Shown here one piece after another: positions 21,664-33,257 of a stretch of DNA of 64,000 nt. The stretch spans positions 9,431,501 to 9,495,500 of the forward strand of contig NC_091970.1 in the NCBI RefSeq assembly GCF_036711975.1. The letters run 5' to 3'. The position numbers and the translations under genes are program-made. Within the stretch, counting starts at the first letter, position 1. Each line of letters begins with the position of its first letter. Under the pieces are notes generated by a model. That model was not told the origin of the DNA. It saw nothing but the letters and a program-made list of their open reading frames with translations, and made no database searches. The stretch is from Onthophagus taurus (lineage: Eukaryota > Arthropoda > Insecta > Coleoptera > Scarabaeidae).

Positions 21664-22102
21664 TATTAATTAAAATTTTTTTGTGTTTAATATCTTTTTC
21701 CCGCTTAATTTTGAATTTGACGTTGATGTATGAAGTTAGGTTTTAAGTTTAAAATTTTTTTTATTACTTTATTTTCTAATTTATATGTTTAAATAATATC
21801 TTTTTCTATTTTTTAATGATGATTTAATGTTATGTTTATTATATTACACAATAATTTTAACTGTTATTATTTTCCCGCTAAAATTTGAATTGAGGGTGTT
21901 TTAATCGCCGTATTAACCCCTACCCCTCTAAGAACGCAATAGAAATGGCGATCTCGTGTATTTTAATCATTATTTAAGGGTTGAACACGAGGATATTCAA
22001 ATAATAAATTAAAGGTAAGATTAATAATCACTTAAAATTAATAAAATAGGATAGAAATAAATAATTTTTATTGAATAGGTTGTAAATTGGTATTAATAAA
22101 GA
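21664..22102 (+). promoter_or_regulatory. Promoter and 5' UTR region of zinc-finger gene 1
   Basis: A donor (AAAG|GTAAGA, GT at 22015) and an acceptor (TTGAATAG, ending 22078) suggest a non-coding first exon ending at 22014, a 64-nt intron and an exon beginning at 22079, 24 nt before the ATG. Confidence 0.45.
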
Positions 22103-23194
22103 ATGAATTTTACACCATTTGGGGGGCACTTTTCCGCAACAATTCCTTCTATACATCAATTTACCGCAAAATTTGGACATGAAAATGGTCAAAACCCGGT
22201 TTGCCAACCAACAACTGAGACAAACAGCAGCCGTTATACTGCCAATGGGGTACCTTCGTTTACGCAACATCACCCCCCGCAACAAAACCTAATAAACACG
22301 GGTAAGTATCCACCTTCAACGTACAATTATTCGCATCAAAATCAACAAGAAAAAAGTAAAAGCAACGTTCAAGAACAACAACAACAGCAACAATCATCTC
22401 CGGCGGCTTCTTGGCAATCGTTGGCGGCCCCCGGATCGGCCGTTGCCGATTATCTTTCGCATTTACCCGCTTCGACGTTACCATTAAGTTTACATCACTT
22501 TTTAAAGTACTCGGCCGAAATTAAAAAGGAATCCGTCAATCAGCATCAACACCAACAACAGCAACAAAACCAACAAATTTTAAACAATGATTTGGTACCC
22601 GGTTCAAATTTGATGAGTACAAACGCGAGTTTATCGACGATAAATCACGCTCAACTCCAACCGAATCCCCCTGCGAAAAAGAAAAAGAAGAAAAAACCCG
22701 AAAAAGAGAAAAAACCAAAACCAAAACCTGGCGAAATTCGATTAACAACCGCTTTGGATGGTTCAACACTTTACTGTTGTCCGGAATGTCATATGGCTTA
22801 TCCAGAAAAAGAGTTATTAGAACAACACTTGGTGGGACATACCCTGGAACGACGTTTCGTCTGTGATATTTGCGGGGCCGGTTTAAAACGGAAAGACCAC
22901 CTAACCAGACACAAACAGTCGCATAACCCAGAACGACCGTACGTATGTACGGTTTGTTTAAAAGCGTTTAAACGCAAAGAACAACTCACTTTGCATTTTG
23001 TTATTCACTCCGGCGAGAAGAGACACGTTTGCACGGAGTGTGGAAAAGGTTTTTATCGGAAAGATCATCTGCGAAAGCACACTCGATCGCATATTGCGCG
23101 TAGAGTTAAAGCGGAATTATCGCAACAAAATCCCGGGAATTCCGGCGGTGTTAATTTACACTCCGGGGGTAATACGCAAAGTATTATATCTTAA
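22103..23194 (+). CDS. C2H2 zinc-finger protein with polyQ (paralogue 1)
   Basis: A single coding exon of 363 residues, probably a nuclear DNA-binding regulator. It begins MNFTPFGGHFSATIPS. Gln-rich tracts follow (about residues 91-97 and 149-158). Then come SLHHFLKYSAEIKKE, a basic stretch of lysines and prolines (about 192-211) that could act as a nuclear localisation signal, and PGEIRLTTALDGS. Four C2H2 fingers occupy about residues 222-332: CCPECHMAYPEKELLEQH, CDICGAGLKRKDHLTRH, CTVCLKAFKRKEQLTLH and CTECGKGFYRKDHLRKH. All zinc ligands are present. The gene at 34762-43117 shares the same start, hydrophobic motif, basic region and four fingers. I do not know the orthologue name with certainty. 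Confidence 0.88.
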   Translation: MNFTPFGGHFSATIPSIHQFTAKFGHENGQNPVCQPTTETNSSRYTANGVPSFTQHHPPQQNLINTGKYPPSTYNYSHQNQQEKSKSNVQEQQQQQQSSPAASWQSLAAPGSAVADYLSHLPASTLPLSLHHFLKYSAEIKKESVNQHQHQQQQQNQQILNNDLVPGSNLMSTNASLSTINHAQLQPNPPAKKKKKKKPEKEKKPKPKPGEIRLTTALDGSTLYCCPECHMAYPEKELLEQHLVGHTLERRFVCDICGAGLKRKDHLTRHKQSHNPERPYVCTVCLKAFKRKEQLTLHFVIHSGEKRHVCTECGKGFYRKDHLRKHTRSHIARRVKAELSQQNPGNSGGVNLHSGGNTQSIIS

Positions 23195-23250
23195 TTTAAA
23201 AAGAAATCGGGTTATAAAACGGTTTTTTTTATTTATTTTTTTTTTTTAAG

Positions 23251-23335
23251 ATATCGTCCTACCCGACGTATGCAACCAATATCACAATAGTGTAATATTG
23301 GTTGCATATTTACAATAATGACGTCTGGTACGATA
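23251..23335 (+). other. Long imperfect hairpin, miRNA-precursor-like or tiny MITE
   Basis: ATGCAACCAATAT and ATATTGGTTGCAT pair perfectly over 13 bp with a 12-nt loop (CACAATAGTGTA). An outer stem (TATCGTCCTACCCGACGT against GACGTCTGGTACGATA) also pairs with bulges, so about 85 nt can fold. It begins about 57 bp after the stop of zinc-finger gene 1, so it is probably in the 3' UTR. It could be a small RNA hairpin, a structured UTR element or a short fold-back transposon relic. Confidence 0.45.
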
Positions 23336-23999
23336 ATTAATTAACACACTGTATGTTTGTGTTTTAAGCTCGATTATAAATTAATAACGAAAAGTCAGTT
23401 TGAAATTTGATATTTACTCGATAATGTATTTTTCACCATCGACTTGTTAATTTACTGTTGATTTGTTTTATTTTATTCTAGTCATTTTTTTTGAGTAATT
23501 TTAATTTTTAATAGATTAGGGGAATTAGATGCGATTATTTAAAGTTTTTTATGGTGATTTTTAAGATTAGGATTATTAGATTTTATCATACATCGAGGTT
23601 ATATTTAAATACTTAGTAAGTTATTGGAATTTGATTAGATGTTGATTTACTTTGCAGAGACAACATAAAATTACTTTAATTTGAGACTAAACACGACCTT
23701 ATTTGGGTTAAAACAAATTGTTTTTTGTTTACCAATTTTAATTTGTTGACAACTGTTAGAGTTTGGACTTGTCATTTCTTCGAATTAACCGTTCATTAAA
23801 TATCCAACAATACGTTTGTTTATTGTGATATAGACGGTCTTATTTGACTAAATTGAGTGAATATGCAAACATTTTGGTTCTTTGTAGATATCATAATCGA
23901 GCATTTCCGGTTTAATTGTGGTACAGATTCGCAGAATGTTGCAGAAACGTCATCATGACATTTCTTAGCATCGTTATTAACTACTGTCAATATTATCCG
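23336..23999. other. AT-rich 3' flank of zinc-finger gene 1
   Basis: Nothing specific is seen beyond AT-rich DNA. The small minus-strand frame near 23820-24005 has no recognisable content. Confidence 0.4.
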
Positions 24000-25330
24000 T
24001 GACACTTGTCAGGTTTGATTGCTCACAATCAATTTTGATATTGTTAACATCGTTCTTAATTATTCTTTAAATCATTCTGGACAATTTCGACTCATTTCTC
24101 ATTTTAACATTACCTCTAATTACAACTCAATATCGTCCTGACATCTATTAACGTCATCTCTAACTGCTGTCAAAATCGTTTCTGTCATATGTCAAAGTAA
24201 TATCAAAGAATCTTCAATTTTTGATAAGTTTAAACTTATTTTAAAGAATTTTCTCTACTAAATATCCAATAAAACTTCGTTCTTAATCATTCTCTAAATC
24301 ATTTTGGACAATTTCGTCTCATTTTAACATTACCTTTGATTACAACTCAATATCGTCCTGACATCTATTAACGTCATCTCTAACTACTGTCAAAATCGTT
24401 TCTGTCATATGTCAAAGTAATATCAAAGAATCTTCATTTTTGGTAAGTTTGAACTTATTTAAAACGATTTTCTTTGTTAAATATCCAATAATTAAGACCA
24501 ATTTTAATTACTTTGTTAATTTTAATCGTCCTTAACTAGTGAGTATCGTCCGTGACATCTGTCAAGTTAATCCCTAACAGCATCACTCACAATCAATTTT
24601 GATATTGTTTAACATTGTTCTTAATCATTCTTTAAATCATTCTGGACAATTTCGACTCATTTCTCATTTTAACATTACCTCTAATTACAACTCAAGGTCT
24701 ATAGAACATAAGGTTACCCAATACCGATTCTCCTCCTCTGAGAGGCAAGGTGGGTCAGTGACGTAGCTGGTTCTATGAACAACACAACACGATGCGAGGT
24801 TTAAATATTTTATATAGACTGTACCCAAGACTGTACCACAGTATAGGCACGTATAGGCTATCTTTTATTCTGACTGTATCGAACCAGTGACGTCAATTTG
24901 CGGGGTAATAATCGATACTACAGAGGCGTAGGGAATGAGGCTTATGTTCTATAAACCTTGATTACAACTCAATATCGTCCTGACATCTATTAACGTCATC
25001 TCTAACTGCTCTCAAAATCGTTTCTGTCATATGTCAAAGTAATATTAAAGAATCTTCAATTTTTGGTAAGTTTAAACTTATTTTAAAGGATTTTCTCTAC
25101 TAAATATCGAATAAAACTTCGTTCTTAATCATTCTCTAAATCATTTTGGACAATTTCGTCTCATTTTAACATTACCTTTGATTACAACTCAATATCGTCC
25201 TGACATCTATTAGCGTCATCTCTAACTACTGTCAAAATCGTTTCTGACATCTGTCAAAGTAATATCAAAGAATCTTCATTTTTGGTAAGTTTAAACATAT
25301 TTTAAAAAATTTTTTCGTTTTATATCCAAC
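24000..25330. repeat. Tandem array, unit about 230 bp, five or six copies
   Basis: Each unit contains GTTCTTAATCATTCT.TAAAT, CATT.TGGACAATTTCG, AACTCAATATCGTCCTGACA and TATGTCAAAGTAATA-like words. Copies start near 24050, 24280, 24600 (short), 24955 and 25115. The copy near 24600 is interrupted by the MITE at 24694-24959. No coding potential. Confidence 0.85.
24694..24959. mobile_element. 266-bp MITE with 19-bp inverted ends
   Basis: The ends AAGGTCTATAGAACATAAG and CTTATGTTCTATAAACCTT differ at one position when paired. ATTACAACTC stands directly to the left (24684-24693) and again one base to the right (24961-24970), so the flanking direct repeat is about 10 bp. Part of that could come from the tandem repeat it landed in. 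The interior is more GC-rich than its surroundings and non-coding. Superfamily not determined. Confidence 0.75.
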
Positions 25331-26448
25331 AATTTAGTTGAATTTGAAGCTAAATTCAATACTTTCTATGTTTTTAATGATATAAATATAACCTCGATGA
25401 TGATGTAGATTACTTTAAAAAAAAGCTATATAAAAAGCAATTTAAAATTATACTTTAGTTATTAAAAATGAATACTAAAAAAGAAAAAAGTTGATTCCTT
25501 TAAATTTTTGGGATTTTCATGTGATATTTACAAAATTAACCGAGCAATACATTTTAGAATTATAGACAAGGAAAAAAAGCAACAAAAAGAAAATGTATAA
25601 AAAAGTTAGTTATTTAATTGATTATAATTTGTGATATCATTTTAAAAGTACAAACGAAAGATATTTACTGTTGATTTATTTATTATAAAAAGAATTTTTC
25701 TTTTATTTATTTATTTATTACGATTATTTTCCTTTTCGAGTGGTTAAGATATGGATATTGGAAAATTTTCTATTTGTTAAGGAATCGTTTCTGAATGTAC
25801 ATAAAGAAAAAAAAAGTATTTTTGTAGCAAAAAAAATTATTTGTTGTTTCGTTGAAATTAATTTTTCTTTAAAGAAAATCGTTTGTAGTTGTAAGTGAAA
25901 ACAATAAGAAAAATAGTACAAACGTTTTTGCCGTAATAATTGAAAATGATACCGAAACGAAAATATGATGTAATAATAATAATAACGATATTATTAATGA
26001 TAAAAAATAGTAATAGGAAGTAGGATTAACGAAAACCTATTTAAAAAAAAAAGTATGTTTAAACAAAATGGTTAGTTTTGTATTTTAAAAAGTAATAACG
26101 AACGAGGTTTTTGGGGAAATTACACTTTTTAATTAAAAAAAAGGATAATAATGAAACAAAAAAAGGGAAAAATAGAAGACAATCTTTAAAATCATTTTTT
26201 GTGAAGTGAAATTTCACCCGAAACGATTCCATTTTTACTTATTCGCTTTATACGCTTCCTGTATTGCTTTTCATAATTATTAAATAACATATAAACACTA
26301 CAACAAAGGTGTTTTAAAATTAAAACCAAAAACAACAAAACAAATAATAAATAACCTATTTATTTTCCTTTAAAATATTAAAATATACATTACAAATACT
26401 GTGATAAACACATGCAAAAAAAGAATTAATTACACTTAAATTTAGCAT
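25331..26448. other. AT-rich intergenic region and threonine aldolase 3' end
   Basis: Long A/T runs without a supported gene. The last 100 bp or so must contain the minus-strand 3' UTR of threonine aldolase. I see no repeats of note. Confidence 0.4.
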
Positions 26449-28338
26449 TTACATTTTCAACTTATCCTCAAATTCTTTTACAACCAACTTCAACTTACCA
26501 ATCGCTAGATCAACATCCTTTTCCGTTATCTCCCAATACAGAACGAATCGGGCACTGTTTGAATTTAAAGTGGTCGCCCTCAGATGAACTTTAACCTCAT
26601 CAGCGTCCTTAACCTCGTACAATCGTTTTAAAAACTCCGAAACAGTCACTCGTTTCGCGTCCAAATACACCATTAAAATGTTGGTTTGAACCGATTTTAA
26701 ATCTACTTTAAACAAATCGGATTGAAAGTCGCTTATTGCGCGGGCTATTTTCAATGTTCGGTCGTGATCGATTTTTAAACGACCAATCATTGAATCTAAA
26801 GCCACTAAACCCGCAGCGGCGATTATTCCCGATTGGCGCATCCCTCCTCCTAGAGCTTTACGAACTCTTGTAGCTCTAAAAATTAAATTAAAAAAGATTT
26901 TGTATTAAAATTAAGAATGGTGAAGGTTTTATTAATATACCTTTGAATGAATTGGGTACTTCCAAGTAATAAAGATCCAATTGGGGCCCCTAAACCTTTA
27001 CTGAGACAAAAACAAACTGTATCAATATCTTTTACAATTCTATTAACAGGGACGTTTAACGCAACGGCTGCGTTCATAATTCGGGCCCCATCCATATGGA
27101 CGGGGATTTTGTACGATTTTGAGATGGATGTTAATTCATCTAACCAAGATAATGGTAAAACTTTCCCCCCACAAATGTTGTGGGTGTTCTCAACGATGAT
27201 TAAAGAGGTTGTTGGTTCGTGACAATCGGGGTCCACGCGGATTTTACTCTTCATTTCTTCTAAACAAAAAGTCCCGTCGTCTAAATTTTTAACTAAGGCT
27301 TGTTGAACCCCCGCGATTTGAGCTGGACCACCTAAAATGATTAATAATGTTTGATTATTTATAAATAAAATCGTTTTGGGCGGTAACAGATAAAGATAAG
27401 AGGTCAATTGCCGCTAAAAATTTATCAAAGACCCCAACAATTACGAAATTAACGATTCTTATCTTTAAGAAGCAAAAAATTATGACGCAAAGATCAATTT
27501 TTTTTAATTTCCTTTTACATTCACTCACTCAAGACTTAATTATTACATAAAACATTCTCCTCAAGACTCAATAATCGATTATCATACCAAATATGAGTTA
27601 CCCTATGATTTAAAATCGATTATAAATGCAAATTTCTTCTTTCTACCTCCAATAATGACAAGCTTTTAACTTACCTTGCTCGAATTTAAAGGTGTGGCTA
27701 TTATCCCCACAAATTAATTCGCTACCTCTCTCTCTACAATGAACCATAACTGTAATTAAGAAGAATAATCATTAAGAAGCAATTAAGATAACAAAAACAT
27801 TCTAAAATTATCTCCAAAATAATTTTGTAGTTTTAAAATTAAAATTTAGAACATCTTGCCAATTATATAAACTATTTTAAATCATGGGGGGCTTGTCACA
27901 CCACGCCTTTCACGTCACAATGACGCAAATCCCGTCTAAAAAAAAATAAATAAATACACACAAGCATTTAAGCCCCCCTTTTCCTCATTTAATCTTAATT
28001 TATAACTTACTCGCTATTAAATTAGCCATTGTTCCTGATGGTACTAAAATCCCATCTTCTTTCCCCAACAATTCGCACGCTTTTTGTATTAATAAATTAA
28101 CCGTGGGGTCTTCCCCATAAACATCATCCCCAACAGGGGCCAAATACATTGCATCTCTCATCGCTTGGGTTGGTTTGCTGATAGTATCACTACGTAAATC
28201 AACGACGGGGTGCTCTTCGTGTCCATTAGAATAACCATTTGATGTTGCAGTCCCATTTGAAACCCCGTTAGAAAAACTTCCATTTGAGTACCCCACAGTG
28301 CGTCCTTTTTGGTGTCCGTTGGCGATTTCGTAAAGCAT
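26449..28338 (-). CDS. Low-specificity L-threonine aldolase
   Basis: This PLP enzyme cleaves L-threonine or allo-threonine to glycine and acetaldehyde. Exons in order are 28011-28338, 27675-27749, 26941-27331 and 26449-26875. Phases fit at all three introns, for 406 residues. After a Ser/Gly/Asn-rich leader (about residues 1-45, [11 protein letters not shown]) comes [19 protein letters not shown]. Then follow [11 protein letters not shown] and [20 protein letters not shown] is replaced by HMDGAR, a normal form. The PLP lysine lies in [10 protein letters not shown] at about residue 246. The C-terminal domain ends with [20 protein letters not shown]. It looks intact. The low-complexity leader is unlike bacterial enzymes. 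Confidence 0.95.
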
Positions 28339-28844
28339 CTTTTCAGTTTGACGGTTACTAAATAACTGGCTCTCACTCCAAGCGGTGTTATTTATATTTA
28401 TTTACCCCCCTATAAATCTTCGCAAGGTCGTCCGCTGTTAACGAAGCGTTTTAGAAAACGCAATCATGAGATTATGACATGACATGTCATACTGTGTTGT
28501 TATGAAGATTTTAAACGTTACCATGGCAACCTCTTGACAACTTAAAAAAAAAATAATTATTTTTTTTGAATAATAAGTGATTTTAAAACGAAATTTTTCG
28601 TTTAAAGTGATTAATTAGTGATTTCGTTCGATTAATTATTAATTTGACGATAAACGAATAAAAAATTTGTGTTAAAAATTTAATTTGAGTTGGTACAAAA
28701 AAAAATCCCCTAGATGTTACTAACGAATCCACGTGAAAGAAACTGACAAACGTCAAAATCGTTAAAACGTCAAAACAAATAATTAAAAGGATAAAAATCA
28801 TTATTCTCAAAGTTTAATGGAAAATTAACGTTAGATGGTGTGAA
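28339..28844. promoter_or_regulatory. Divergent promoter between threonine aldolase and the 99-residue gene
   Basis: 506 bp separate the two start codons on opposite strands, so the interval likely acts as a bidirectional promoter. It includes a direct ATGACATGACATGTCAT palindromic stretch near 28475. No other signal recognised. Confidence 0.45.
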
Positions 28845-29197
28845 ATGACTCAAAATAGGTAAAAAATTATTTTTTTATTAATAAGGTTCGATTAATTGTG
28901 TTAACTTGCAGGAAAAGAGGAAGGAACGTCTTAGAAGATGAAATGGAGTTTATGCCTCTTTCTAAACGTATTAATAACTTACATATAAACAATACGTTAT
29001 TGACAAATCCCCCAAATTTAGGAAATGGTGAATGGCCGGTGGCTTATGGGCTCCCAACGCCGCCGGAATCAAATAATGATTGGACAAGTTATAATCCGGA
29101 ACTATCAGAAACAGAAAATCCACATTATTACAATATTAATAAACTTTTGTATGAAATGTACATAGAGAGACAGCAAAGATCTAGGAATACTATGTAG
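28845..29197 (+). CDS. Small acidic/basic protein, 99 residues, possibly VCF/FAM104-like
   Basis: Exons are 28845-28858 (MTQN + 2 nt) and 28912-29197, phase 2, with a clear GTAAAA donor and TTGCAG acceptor. The start MTQNRKRGRNVLEDE carries a basic cluster like a nuclear localisation signal. LSKRINNLHI and GLPTPPE (a short proline motif) follow. The C terminus, NPHYYNINKLLYEMYIERQQ, is a predicted amphipathic helix. The layout (basic N terminus, disorder, C-terminal INxLLxExxxxR helix) reminds me of the vertebrate VCP cofactors VCF1/2 (FAM104), but this is only a guess. A real small gene is likely given the splice and the tail. Confidence 0.6.
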
Positions 29198-29799
29198 TGT
29201 TGCTGTGTCACTAATAATTATTAATTTAATTTTAATCATTTTTTTTATTTATATTATTATTATAATATCATTAGGTTAATTTAATCTAGATAATATTCCT
29301 AAATAATAAAGATGCTCTAAACGATTTCATTGCATATTTAAGTTAAACATCCTGTTATTTTTAGTTATTATTAATTTGTTAACTCATTTTAATTGCTAAA
29401 TCTTAATCTTACGTAATTTGGCGTGATTCTCAATAAAATAAACTTTATTGTGTAAGAAAAATAAAGCAAAAAGTACGCAAATGATATTTTGGAAACAAAT
29501 CTATGTTGAATTGTCGCAATGACCTACGCAAAACGATAATAAGACTTTTTTATAACATCGATTTTAATTTGTGTTATTAATATGATAAAAATTTTTTTTT
29601 TTTTGGTTATGTTGAAATTGTATTTTGAATATGACGTTTAAAAACAATATTAATTTTGATTTGTTATTAATTATTGATATTGTTATTAAATGAAATAGAG
29701 AATAGAAAAAAATTAATTAATTTATTTTTTATTTTTAAATTTAGCGCCAAAAATTGGAGGCCACGACGACAACAAACAGTAAAGAAACGATTGTAGCGC
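29198..29799. other. AT-rich intergenic region
   Basis: 3' UTR of the 99-residue gene followed by AT-rich DNA. Nothing else recognised. Confidence 0.4.
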
Positions 29800-30560
29800 C
29801 ACCTGCCGGAAATTGAATGAATCGCGCGCACATCACTCCTGGTTCTAGGCCGTTGTTGTGCGCGTAAAGCGTTTAGGTAGACGGCGTCCTCGTATCCATT
29901 TTGCTCTGTGTATATGAAAATCATTGGGGCGCAGTCCCGTTTAGTCCCATCGAAAACGTACCTCGTTCGATCGGAAGAGATTAGATGTTATTGTAAAACG
30001 TCGCGCCAACGTCGTCTCCGTTGTGCTGTTGCTGCTGCTTTTGAAACGGGTGAGTATGTAGCACGTAGGGTGTTCTAGAATATTTAGGCCCTCCCGCGTT
30101 CGGGCGCGTGGGAAGGGAGCCTCAAAACGGTGGAAGGGGTGCCCGGGACGTCCTCCGGTAGGACAGGAGTTCATCCCCACGTCGTGGCCCCAACCACCAC
30201 CATTTACTGCCCCCCCTCAGACCCCCCTTCCTTCCATTGAGGCGGCGGTGGCGGTTGCGTTGGCGGTATCCGCCGCCGTGGAGGAGATTCTGTCTCCATA
30301 TTTGCGCCATTCCGTGAAAGGTCTTTGACCTAAAAACGTTTCTACGGTTTTCGTTTGTGTGGAAACGTGGATGCTGATAAGAAAACGGACGCCATATTTT
30401 ATTGTTCATTACGATTTTCGTTTCGTTTTCGGAGGCGCCCCCCGTTCGGGGCCCCTCAAATTTGGAGTGGGGCTCAGAGGGGATATAGAGGGGAACGTCA
30501 GTAGGGGTTCACGCCTTTACGTACAATGTTCCTCGAAAAGTATTTTTACGTTTGTCATAC
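29800..30560 (+). promoter_or_regulatory. GC-rich island, putative promoter and first non-coding exon
   Basis: The stretch is distinctly GC- and CpG-richer than its surroundings. A strong donor (ACG|GGTGAGTATG near 30050) follows a candidate non-coding exon with GCTGTTGCTGCTGC. No open frame here looks conserved. The next plus-strand gene is zinc-finger gene 2 at 34762, so this is plausibly its distal promoter and first exon. Confidence 0.4.
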
Positions 30561-30759
30561 GAAGGACGTTTCGATTATTTCTTTCTCTTTTTGACGTTTA
30601 ACCTACGTGGTTATGTAATTGAATTGAAACTGTTTCTACGTCGAATTTTAACAAACTTTATCACTACAATAATCAAATTGCAATTTTTAGAAATGATGAA
30701 TCAACTAGGAAAAAACGCGTTAATGATTAATCAACATTTTATGAATCAACCAAAATTAT

Positions 30760-31050
30760 TCTATTAAATATTAATCATCTATTTATTATTAATTTATTAT
30801 TTTAAATTATTTTATAAATTTAACAAGTTGCTTACAGCTCCATCTATTGTATTTAAATCGAAAGATTAGTACCAACTTAAATTTTTTTTACCAAAAAATT
30901 CCTGTCAATTTTTAATTCAATGAAAATATTTATTAATTTAATTTCTTTTCTTCCTAGAAATTAATAACATGACTTTAATATATATTTATTACCCCAAAAA
31001 TGCGAAACTTACGAATAAATAACGTTCCAGGTAACAATAATTTTCCATCT
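30760..31050 (+). repeat. 290-bp dispersed duplicate, copy 1 (copy 2 at 33258-33555)
   Basis: The two copies share TATTAAATATTAATCATC, GCTCCATCTATTGTATTTAA, CGAAAGATTAGTACCAACTT and TTCCAGGTAACAATAATTTT in order. They lie 2.5 kb apart in the same orientation and are still very similar. The interval between them carries other repeats, so this looks like a segmental duplication. Confidence 0.8.
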
Positions 31051-31214
31051 CGGTGAATAGGCACCATTCCAAATGACGCAAAATTTATTTTGTGTTACAA
31101 CAAAACCCACTAAATTAGAATCTCTACGTTAAAAGGAGCTTCGAAAAATAAAGGAAACTCATGGTTTTGTCCGCCTAATAGAGTCTGTAAAAAAAACTAC
31201 GAAATTTTAATATA

Positions 31215-31345
31215 GTATACAGGGTCCTGAATTCGTTGTCAAACAACAAAGGCGAATATCTCACTTATTATCAAAGATGGAGTATTAAGATAGTAAAATC
31301 TCGTGAGATTTCTAAAATGTGTTTCCATAGAACCAAAATAACCAG
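31215..31345. mobile_element. Fragment of a CAGGGT-ended mariner-type palindrome
   Basis: CAGGGTCCTGAATTCGTTGT at 31220 and CTCACTTATTATCAAAGATG near 31260 match blocks in the arms of the element at 49360-51779. Only one arm is present. A similar one-armed fragment starts with CAGGTGTCTCAAATTCGTTG near 33691. Confidence 0.5.
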
Positions 31346-31489
31346 TACAAGTTGCGCTATAAATTATTTTTATTCCAAGTAGTAAGTAACAAGTATTTTT
31401 AGAAAGTACTTGAAGTAATAAGTAATTTTACTTGAAACTAAAATTTCAAGTACCCAATACAAAGTAATTACAACCCTTAAATTTATCTT

Positions 31490-32560
31490 GTATTTTTAAA
31501 TAATTAAGATTTTGCAAAATTTCCCAAATATATCTAGAGATTTAGCAACAATTTCCTAAATTGTTCAAAGACATCCTGTTATTTCCGAGTGAATCGAAAG
31601 CTTTTAAAGGATTTTTACAGAAATTGTACGAATTTCCAAAAAATCTAAGAAAAAAAGATATCCATTAATAATATCTAGGATTTTAACGATTCTCAAAGAT
31701 TCATATAAGCATTTCCAAGTGTTCCCATACAAACATAATCATTCAAAATACCAACATAATCCAACAAGTTTCCAGAGATTTCTATAGATATTCAGGTTTT
31801 CTAAAAGGTTTTATGAAAATTTCCAAATACATCCAAGGATTTTATACCAATTTTCAAAGATAACCAAATATTTCTAGAGATTTTAAGGAATATCCACAGA
31901 TTTACGAATTTCTTAGGATTTTTGAATATGTCCAAGGTTTTTGAATGATTTTTTAGAAAAATTAGAACGATTTCCAAAGATATCCAATGATTATTACGTA
32001 TGTCCAGGACTTTTAATTCTTCCCAGACACTTATGTATGCATTTTTTAGTATTTCCAGGAGATTTCCAAAAGATTTCAACGGATTTTCAAGTATATCATA
32101 AAAATTTTTCAAAATATCTAAGGTTATCTAGGATTTTGCAGAGATTTCTACAGAATTTCAAGTTGTTAGAAGATTTTATAGGAATTTCCAAACATATCTA
32201 GGGATTTTGAAACGATTTCCAAAAATTTTTATATACTACTCGGTATTTCTAAAAATTTTAAGGAATTTAGACACATTTTCAAAGCTATCTATCGATTTTT
32301 ATGGATATCTTAGGATTTTTGAGTGTATTCAAGGTTTTTGAATGATTTTTTAGAAAAATTAGAAGGATTTTCAATGACTATTACGAATGTTCATGACTTT
32401 TAATTCTTCCCAGACATTTATGTATGGATTTTTTAGTATTTCCAGGATATTTCCAAAAGATTTCAACGGATTTTCAAGTATACCATAAAAATTTCTCAAA
32501 ATATCTAAGGTTATCTAGGATTTTGCAGATTTCTACAGAATTTCAAATTTTTAGTTCCAG
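31490..32560. repeat. Degenerate short-period repeat, partly duplicated
   Basis: The stretch is built of words such as ATTTCCAAA, GATTTT and ATATCTAGG at roughly 10-25 bp spacing. A longer block (TTTTTGAATGATTTTTTAGA ... TTTCTACAGAATTTCAA) occurs at about 31930-32165 and at 32335-32550. The apparent open frames on both strands arise from this low complexity and are not genes. Confidence 0.65.
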
Positions 32561-32576
32561 GTAACAATTTTCCATC

Positions 32577-33255
32577 TTTAAGGTATGAAATTTCAATGAT
32601 TTGTAATGATGTAGAGATTAAATCCTAAAAAAAAATCAAGAGAAATGTCAAAATGTTAGGTTATGTTTTAAACAACACTTTATTTTTCACCAAATTTGCT
32701 TTTTCCCTATGTTGCAGTAGAATGTATGTATTTGTGTCTTGATGATCTAAATTTCAATCATTGTAGATTAAAATATAATGACGTAGAAGTTAAATTATAA
32801 AAAAATCGATAGAAACGTCAAAATGTTAGGTTATGTTTTAAACAGCATCTTCTTTTTCACAAAGTTTTCTTCTTTCTTATAATGAAATGGAATATACCTG
32901 TTGGTGTCTTGTTTGTTCGTCTTGATAATCTAAATTTCAATGATTGTAGATGTAATAATGTGGAAGTTAAATCGTAAAAAAATTAAGAGAAACGTCAAAA
33001 TGTTAGGTTATGTCATAAACAATATTTTTCACCAAGTTTTCTTTTTTCGTATGCTGCAATGGAATGTATGTATTTGTGTCTTGAATATTCGTCTTGATGA
33101 TCTAAATTTTAATCACTGTTGATTTAAATGTAATGATGTAGAAGGTAAATCATTAAAAAATCGAAAGAAACGTCAAAATCTTTTTCACCAAGTTTTCTTT
33201 TTTCGTATGTTGGAATGAATGTGTTGGTCTTGCTTGTTCGTATTGATAGTCTAAA
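32577..33255 (+). repeat. Outlying monomers of the zinc-finger gene 2 intron repeat
   Basis: Four monomers of about 170-180 bp contain GTCAAAATGTTAGGTTATGT, TTTCACCAA and GATGATCTAAATTTCAATCA. They match the start of the higher-order unit at 36035 but lie upstream of exon 1 of zinc-finger gene 2. Confidence 0.85.
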
Positions 33256-33257
33256 TT

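Noticed and set aside
31801-32201. 103- and 86-residue frames rich in Lys/Phe/Asn
   Set aside because: Produced by a degenerate short-period repeat.
32940-33122. 60-residue open frame repeated at 36393, 37921 and 39444
   Set aside because: Comes from AT-rich repeat monomers without conserved protein features.
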